DNA of 64,000 nt, taken from assembly GCF_019320115.1 (NCBI RefSeq), contig NC_089588.1, positions 114,464,107 to 114,528,106 on the forward strand. The letters are read 5' to 3'. Both the position numbers and the translations under genes were made by a program. This document shows, one piece after another, positions 57,940 to 64,000 of this stretch. The number at the start of each line of letters is the position of its first letter. The first letter of the stretch is position 1. The notes beneath the pieces were generated by a model. The model made no database searches. It saw only the letters and a list, made by a program, of their open reading frames with translations, and was not told where the DNA came from. Source of the stretch: Miscanthus floridulus. Taxonomy: Eukaryota > Streptophyta > Magnoliopsida > Poales > Poaceae.

Positions 57940-60663
57940 ATACGTACCTCAATGATCGGAAAACAAAGAACTTGGAATTATATTTATAGTAAACCTCAAT
58001 GTTTGGAAAAAAACAAGTTGCAGTTTTCAAACTGATTTCTTGTACTACAAAACATGAGAACCCTGGACTCCGTAACTTGCATGTCTGAACGCTGCATCAG
58101 TGAAGGCATGCAAACCGCCGGCATCCGGTTCTCTCCAGCTCCGAACGCTTCAAAAAACGGTCATGCGTTGCTGCCGGTGGTTTGCGGCACAGTATGCTTC
58201 AGTACGTGGTTTACATTACGTGTCAACGACGAGCTTGGCCCTGGCGTGGCCGGACTCCACCCTGTACTGGTCGCCGACGCCGAAGTGCGCCATGAGCAGC
58301 CACACCACGGTGAGCAGCTCGCCGCCCTGGCTGAGCTGCCGGGCGTGGGCGCTCCCGCCGCACTTGCCCGCGGCGTAGCAGAGCATCTCCACCCACACGC
58401 TGGCGACGAGCCGCCAGCGCTTGGCCTCCGTGGCGCCCTCCAGCTCCAGCAGCTGCCTCGCGAGCTTGCACGCCTGGAACAGCACCGACTTGCTCCGGTC
58501 CCCCTTCACGTCCCGCGGCTCGGCGATGGACGTGTCCACGGCCCGGAGCCTGGCCGCGCACCCCGCCTCGTCGCTGGCCTCGTCGGCTCGCCGGAAGAAG
58601 CTCTTGGCCTCCGCGCAGGTGTCCCCGAACCGGATCTGCCCGATGCTCGCCGTCATCATGAACGGGCGCATCACCAGGAGGAACAGCATGTAGCTGGATA
58701 TCTCCCTGCTCAGCGCCGGCAGAGCGTCACCGCCGCTGCCGATACCGTCTTGGCTCGCGTAGAAGCAGAGGTCGGTGGCGATGTGCCAGAGGAGGATGCT
58801 CTCGTCGAACTCGCAGTCGACGCTCCAGCCCAGCTGCTGGTACAGGCCCTTGCGCTGGAGCGCCCACTGGCCGCGGTGCTCGCCGAGCTTCCGGTAGCTC
58901 TTGGGGTCCATGGTGCTGCTGGCCTTGCTCTTGAGCTGCTCGAAGACGAGGCGCTTCAGCGGCTCCGACACGGCGATCTTCTTCGTGTACCTCCAGCTGT
59001 CCCACATGGTCTTCACGCGGATGTTCCACCTCCACTCCAGCCACTCCATGAGCGCCTTGTACCAGCGGCGCTCGTCCCTGAGGCAGTAGCTGAGGAGGTT
59101 GTACTGCGACATCTGGTCCGACTACCTCGGCCTCGTCTCCGGCTGGAAGAACTCGATGAGCCAGAACACCACCTTCGCCGCCGGCCGGAGCCGCTCGCTG
59201 GCCCGCAGGTCGGCGTACGTCCAGGGGGAGATGACCATCAGGAGGATGGCGTAGGTCTCCAGGAAGACGGCGCCGCCCAGGAGCACGTAGGAGATGTCGA
59301 CGTCGACGCTCGCGTAGCCGTAGCCTCGCATCTCGGCGGCGGCGCGCGCGAAGAGCACGAGCGACACGACGGGCGCGGCCAGGGTGAAGACGCGCAGGCC
59401 CCGGCCGAGCCAGCCGTGGATCACGGGGGCCTTGGAGTGGAGGGACTCGTACATGAGCACCAGCTCGATCTCCACGACCTTGAACGCCTGCTCCATCTCC
59501 AGCTTCCGGAAGAAGGCGAGGCTGTCGATGCGGTCCTGGAAGCTGAGGATGAGGTCTACGAAGAGGCGGCGGAAGGTGTGGAAGAGCCGGTGCGCGCTGT
59601 ACACCAGGTCGCTGTACGCCACCCGCTTCACCTCGACGCGGGCGTCGTCGTCGGGAGGCCTCTCCGGCACGATGACGATCTTGGCCACCAGCCCGGCGTC
59701 CCTCCTCGACTGGCACTCCTCCACGAACTTGGCGTAGTTGGGGCCCGGGTCCGGCGGCGTCAGCATGGAGCTGCGCAGGCTGCCCATGCTCGCCGCCCGG
59801 AGCGCCAGCGTCCGCTCGCCGTACTTGGTCACGCCGGCCACGAACATGACGATCGCCGGGACCATGAGCCGGACGCCCGGGCGCGACTTCCAGTAGACGT
59901 ACCCGGCGAGGACGACCTGCGACACGAGGCTGAGCAAGTGGCGCAGCCAGAGCTCGTTGTCCTCGACGGCGAACGCGGTGATGGTGTCCTGGCCGCCGAG
60001 GTGGAGGATGAGGAACGGGGCCCAGAAGACGAGCACGTGCATCTCGGCGTCCCGGGACCCGTCGCAGAGCTTCTGGTTCTGGGATAGGTTGCCTAGCGCG
60101 TAGATGGCGACGTAGTCGGCGAGCAGGTATGCCAGCCAGAGCGGCATGCGCAGCCACCACTCGGCGACGCGCTTGCGCAGGCCGCCGGCGAAGAGGAGGA
60201 AGACCTGCAGGGCGAGGCTGGAGAGGACCAGCACGCGGATCTCCCACTCCCCCCATACGTCCCAGGCATGCTTCAGCTTCATCTCCGACGATCCACTCTG
60301 TTTCTTGACTAGTATTCCTCAGCAACCCAGAGGCTTATCTGTATAGTCGTAAAATAATTAGAAACATGACTCCATGAGCCTCATTGCCTCTGCATCGAGA
60401 GCACTGCACGCCAAAGGACATGGACGGCAAGAGAAGCCCGCTGTTTCCTCTTCAGGCAGAGGCGCAGAGCTCAGAGGTTTCCTGCCTACGGGCTACGGCC
60501 ATGGCGACCGGTAGAAGACATCGACACATTGCCGTTGACTGGCAAAGGTCCTTGCAAAAATCAGTTTACCGAAGCAATTATTCCTTCCGAATTAAATAGG
60601 ACTTGTCTCCTAAATAATAAACTGGTTTTGCTAGGTGAAAATTTTCCTTCCTACACTCGAATT
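57940..60663. repeat. Segmental duplication, copy B
   Basis: Collinear with 51390-53329 from CCTCAATGATCGG (57947) to TTTTCCTTCCTACACTCGAA (about 60663). It keeps the gene middle that copy A has lost. Noncoding flanks align too, so this is a genomic duplication rather than retroposition. Confidence 0.85.
58216..60282 (-). pseudogene. DUF4220-DUF594 membrane protein, copy B (one nonsense codon)
   Basis: The reading runs from MKLKHAWDVWGEW at 60282 to a stop at 58216, 689 codons in a single frame. It is interrupted only by TAG at 59124-59122 (codon 387), after FFQPETRPR. The N-terminal DUF4220 part has several predicted membrane segments (VLVLSSLALQVFLLFAG, WLAYLLADYVAIYAL, VLVFWAPFLIL, LMVPAIVMFVAGVT, FTLAAPVVSLVLFA, ISYVLLGGAVFLETYAIL). 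The C-terminal DUF594 part contains WVEMLCYAAGKCGG and LTVVWLLMAHFG. Length and domain order are normal for the family. A long antisense ORF over it is a shadow. If the stop is real, the DUF594 half is lost; a sequencing error is possible. Confidence 0.85.
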
Positions 60664-60905
60664 TTACGAGCATTTAATAATATAAAATTCAAGTTCGTGG
60701 AAGGAAGTTCCACACTCGAATTAAAAGTGTTGGTAAGAATGGGGTGAAATATTCCTACATGACATCTGGATTTTTAGTTACATGACACCTAGAAAAATCA
60801 GATGAAATATTCCTTCACCACACATGTGTTTTTAGTCATACCAATTCCACCTAGAAAAATCAGGCGAAATATTCCTTCCCACACCCGAATTCCTAGTTAC
60901 ACTGA

Positions 60906-61229
60906 GGGGGTGTTTGGATCCAGGGACTAAAGTTTATTGGATGCTAACTAGGAGGACTAAACATGAGCTAATTATAAAACTAATTGCACATGAGTAGACT
61001 AATTAGCGAGACGAATCTATTAAGCCTAATTAATCCATCATTAGCACATGTTTACTGTAGCACAACATTGTCAAATTATGGACTAATTAGACTTAATAGA
61101 TTCGTCTCACAAATTAGTCTCAATCTGTGTAATTAGTTTTGTAATTAATCTATGTTTAATACACCAAATTAGTGTCCAAACATCCGATGTGACAGGGTTA
61201 AACTTTAGCCCTGGGGATCAAACACCCCC
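60906..61229. mobile_element. MITE with GGGGGTGTTTGG termini (Tourist-like)
   Basis: GGGGGTGTTTGGATCC at the left end is inverted at the right end as GGATCAAACACCCCC. Subterminal GGGACTAAAG and CTTTAGCCC also pair. The flanking trinucleotides TGA and TAA suggest the 3-bp target of PIF/Harbinger elements. The 324-bp element carries no gene. Confidence 0.75.
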
Positions 61230-61609
61230 TAACTTAAAGAGTACAACTAGGAGAATTAACTTTCGGCGCTAAACAATCATAAGCGCTAATAATAGCTATG
61301 TTTAACTAGAGATAACCGCTAAAATGGGTCTTCATTTAACGACAGCTAAAGCATCAACGGCCTTAGATAATGGCCGGCTGACCACCCAAATAGTCTCATC
61401 TTCCGAACTGTGTAACCCTAGACACTTCTTACCCACTCGTCTCTATCCCACTCTTCTCTCCATAGAAAAGGGGTGGCGGCGGCTGCTGCTTCTGCTGTGC
61501 CTAGTCCCCGGAACCTCGAAGGCAGCGAAAGACTAGAGACGGTGGCATGGCACGGCTCTCCTGAAGCGGTGGCGGCGGCTAGAGTCACTGACAGCTGCAA
61601 GGTGGAGGA

Positions 61610-62560
61610 TGCAACGACCCAAAGTCGTTCTAAATTAAAACTTTGATAATAGTCTCCTTGATCACCATGTTGAGCCCTTCAAACCCCTGGAGACCCCCCT
61701 ATCCCTCTCTCAAATGGATCCCTTGTGTTCTTCACTAGGACAAGGACTCTAAATTCATAAATCAATCTCTCTATTTCTCTGCAGTCAACTGAAGTCAAAT
61801 TGGAGTTGACCATGGTCAATTAGAAATCAACATTAGAAGAATGTTCTCCGGAAGATGCTAATCAATACTATTAATCTCTCCATAGATGGTTGGTTATCTC
61901 TTGGACACCAAGATTTGGCCCCAATGCTAAGAAATCCCAATTTCTAAATCAATTCTCAAAGGCAGTGGATTGACGGAATGTTTCGCCTGACGGACTGTCG
62001 GCCAGATCACTGGACCAGCAGCAGTGAGTGGAAAGTGAGTTGTTTTCCACTCTCTGGTGGGACCCACCTATCATATGCACAAAATGTAGCTAAGTCTCAC
62101 TAGATGCAGCTCCATTCCTCACTCACTCTTCCATTCCTCACCCTCCCACTCTCTCTCAAGGAAGAAGAACAAGGGAAGAACTAGAGAGAGGAAGTGGATT
62201 GGAGCAAGAAGGAGAGGAAGGGAAGGATTCAAGTGCAGCAAGATCAGCAATTCATCAACCCCAAGAGCACCTCCCTCTCCATGTTCACCCATGGTTAGCT
62301 CAAGAGCTCTCATGATGATTTCCCTTGAAATTCTCTCTCAAACCCTAACTCTCAATCTCTTCATGCATGTTAGAGCATGAGGCTTGGTGATCTCTCCACC
62401 ATCTCAAGGGTAAGCTCAAGACCAACCCTTGCTCAATCTCTCCATGAGATTCTCCCAATTTTCTCTAATGAGTTTCTATGGAATTTTGCAAGCAATGCCA
62501 TGAATGGCCAAATTCATCTCTCTAACCTTGGAATTGTTGGTATCTATAAGGGCACGTAGA
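61610..62560 (+). other. LTR-like noncoding DNA
   Basis: TGCAACGACCC near 61610, followed by a purine-rich segment at 62155-62225 and AT-poor leader-like DNA, resembles Ty3/gypsy LTRs of grasses. No matching end or target duplication was found. Confidence 0.3.
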
Positions 62561-63147
62561 ATAATCCACAAGCGCACGGATATCGATTGTAGCTTTTCAC
62601 CCAAGAGTATTCAAGAGTATCGTATCGACAGGGAAACGTGTGAGATTAACTATGAACTAACTTAACCTGGGAGGGCAACAAGGTTAAGGACAACAAGAGT
62701 GTAGAAAGAACTTCTAAGGGTCTTAACTTCTAACTTATAAGAAAGTGTTTGTATTCTAGTGTTCACTTGGGGACATTACTAAGGAAGAGTGTAGCAAAAA
62801 TATACTTCCTCCTTCTCAACACACGTCCTACTAGCCCTATAGACGGGAAGTGGACTACAGAGGATCAACGAGACTGTCACTCCCACGATCTACCACTATT
62901 CCGGAATGCAGGGTGCATCCACGAGTAACTGAAAGTCTAAGCACCACGCTCACACTAACGATTAATACTTTAATCCAAGAGCTACAAGGATTAAAGCACT
63001 CAAACGAGTCATGATCCTAATGAACACCAGAAAACAATACTTACTTTGAATCAGAAGTCAATTACCAGAGTTGTCTTGAATGCAGGCATCAAGTAGAGCC
63101 TAGATCCGCCAAGGTACAAGTCGGAGAGAGAATACTGATAGGCTAGT
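62561..63147. other. Intergenic or repeat DNA, unassigned
   Basis: No gene recognised. Phrases around 62580-62640 look like a common grass repeat, but no boundaries can be drawn. Confidence 0.35.
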
Positions 63148-64000
63148 TGTAGGGTCGAGATAGCGGACTAGAGGGGGTGAATAGTCCTTTCTAAAATTAA
63201 TCGCACTGGCTAACCAAAACAAATACGGAATTAAACTTATCGGTCTAGCCAAGACTACACCCCTCTACCTATTACTTCAAGCACCTAAACAATGAACTAA
63301 TTATGCTACTAAGGTGTCGGGCTAGGAAGCTCACCTAAACAAGTCTAGGTTGCAAGGTCACATAAACCTAAGCAACTAGTACTTTAAGCACACCGGGGAG
63401 CTCCTACACAAATTAATAAAGCAAAGCGCACAAAGCCTAAGCTCACTAGCAATGCTCAATAGCAAGGCTACACAAGCCAAACTAGAGTGCTCAAATTACT
63501 TAGCTATACAAACTAAGCAATGTAACTAGCAAGGCTACACAAGCCAACTAGTTACGCAAGGGGTCTACTTCTAAGCTACACAAGCAAAGAAGATAACTAG
63601 CAAGTTACTAAAACTAAACTAGTTACTAGAGCAACTACACAAGCACAAAGTATATGAATTAAGTAAAGAGCTCATGTATGTAAAGAGCAAACCACCGAGA
63701 AGATGATGACAAGCTTGACATGGTGATTTTTCTCCCGAGGTTCACTTGGTGGCCACCAAGTTAGTCTCCGTTGTGTCGACCGTTCACTTTGGGGTTTGAC
63801 GGCTAATAGGTGTTCCCACAAACCTAGCCCACACTGGGCGCCGCAAGAACCTAGCCCACAATAGGGTGCCATAAGTGAAGGTAGCTCAATGACACGTTCT
63901 ACTAGAGTTGCTCTTCGCGATCCCCGCGGGGCGAGCACAATGCCCCTCACAAGCCTTTTCCGGAGCCACGCACAATCTTCTTGCGTGCTTCGACGGAGCC
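63148..64000 (-). mobile_element. Copia-type LTR, partial, cut by the right window edge
   Basis: On the minus strand this LTR ends with CTCGACCCTACA at 63148, preceded by CACCCCCTCTAGTCCGC, a typical grass Sirevirus-like LTR end. Sequence at 63740-63960 resembles 140-330 at the left edge. No primer-binding site adjoins 63148, so this is the outer end of a 3' (or solo) LTR and the element body lies to the right. Confidence 0.7.

Noticed and set aside
58054..60087. 677-codon plus-strand ORF, the longest in the window
   Set aside because: It is antisense to the DUF4220-DUF594 gene, histidine/leucine/valine/glutamate-rich, and arises from high GC at third positions of the true frame.
58727..60325. 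532-codon minus-strand ORF starting MLRNTSQ
   Set aside because: Arginine/alanine-rich alternate frame of the same DUF4220 gene; no similarity to a protein family is apparent.
60384..60599. Small ORF (MPLHREHC...) conserved beside both DUF4220 copies
   Set aside because: Conservation follows from the recent segmental duplication; composition and lack of family similarity give no support for a gene.
1..64000. One retroelement spanning the window between the two edge LTRs
   Set aside because: The edge LTRs are in the same orientation and related, but no primer-binding site or purine tract adjoins either inner end, and host genes lie between.

Overview
The window is nuclear DNA of a panicoid grass, most likely Andropogoneae (Saccharum/Miscanthus/Sorghum type). 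This is inferred from intron-rich plant genes, Copia elements with a tRNA-iMet primer site and GGACGCGTCC-type LTR palindromes (Sirevirus-like), plant RTE and L1 LINEs, and Stowaway-type MITEs. No bacterial, organellar or viral genes were seen.

Layout. Positions 1-1568 are the LTR of a minus-strand Copia element that runs off the left edge. Positions 1569-8389 are intergenic, with a GC-rich tandem duplication, a MITE and a decayed CCHC gag-like transposon gene (4579-6780). Positions 8390-16384 (minus) hold an eight-exon ARMC8/GID5 gene whose 5' end is missing. Its intron 4 carries a Stowaway-like MITE and two 5'-truncated LINEs, both LINEs with visible target-site duplications (TSDs). Positions 17837-44739 are a single minus-strand Sirevirus-like element (M1) bounded by GTTAC TSDs and swollen by nested insertions: an inverted relative (P1, 19306-25322), a solo LTR (31666-32881), and a solo LTR inside another solo LTR of the same family in opposite orientation (34267-41769 and 38071-41591). 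Positions 45749-50998 (plus) hold an eleven-exon FRA10AC1 homologue with a damaged exon 5. Positions 51390-60663 hold two copies of a segmental duplication, each carrying a broken DUF4220-DUF594 gene, separated by an L1 fragment and low-complexity DNA. The right end has a MITE, LTR-like DNA and the LTR of another Copia element (63148 to the edge).

Gene relations. Without M1, ARMC8 and FRA10AC1 would be divergent neighbours about 2.5 kb apart. ARMC8 belongs to the CTLH/GID ubiquitin-ligase complex and FRA10AC1 to a spliceosome-associated nuclear family; nothing suggests a shared pathway. Every recognisable host gene carries damage (lost 5' end, frameshift, deletions, nonsense codon). This would fit a decaying homoeologous segment of a polyploid, though assembly error is not excluded. 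The most informative content is the datable nested-retroelement history and the state of these genes.
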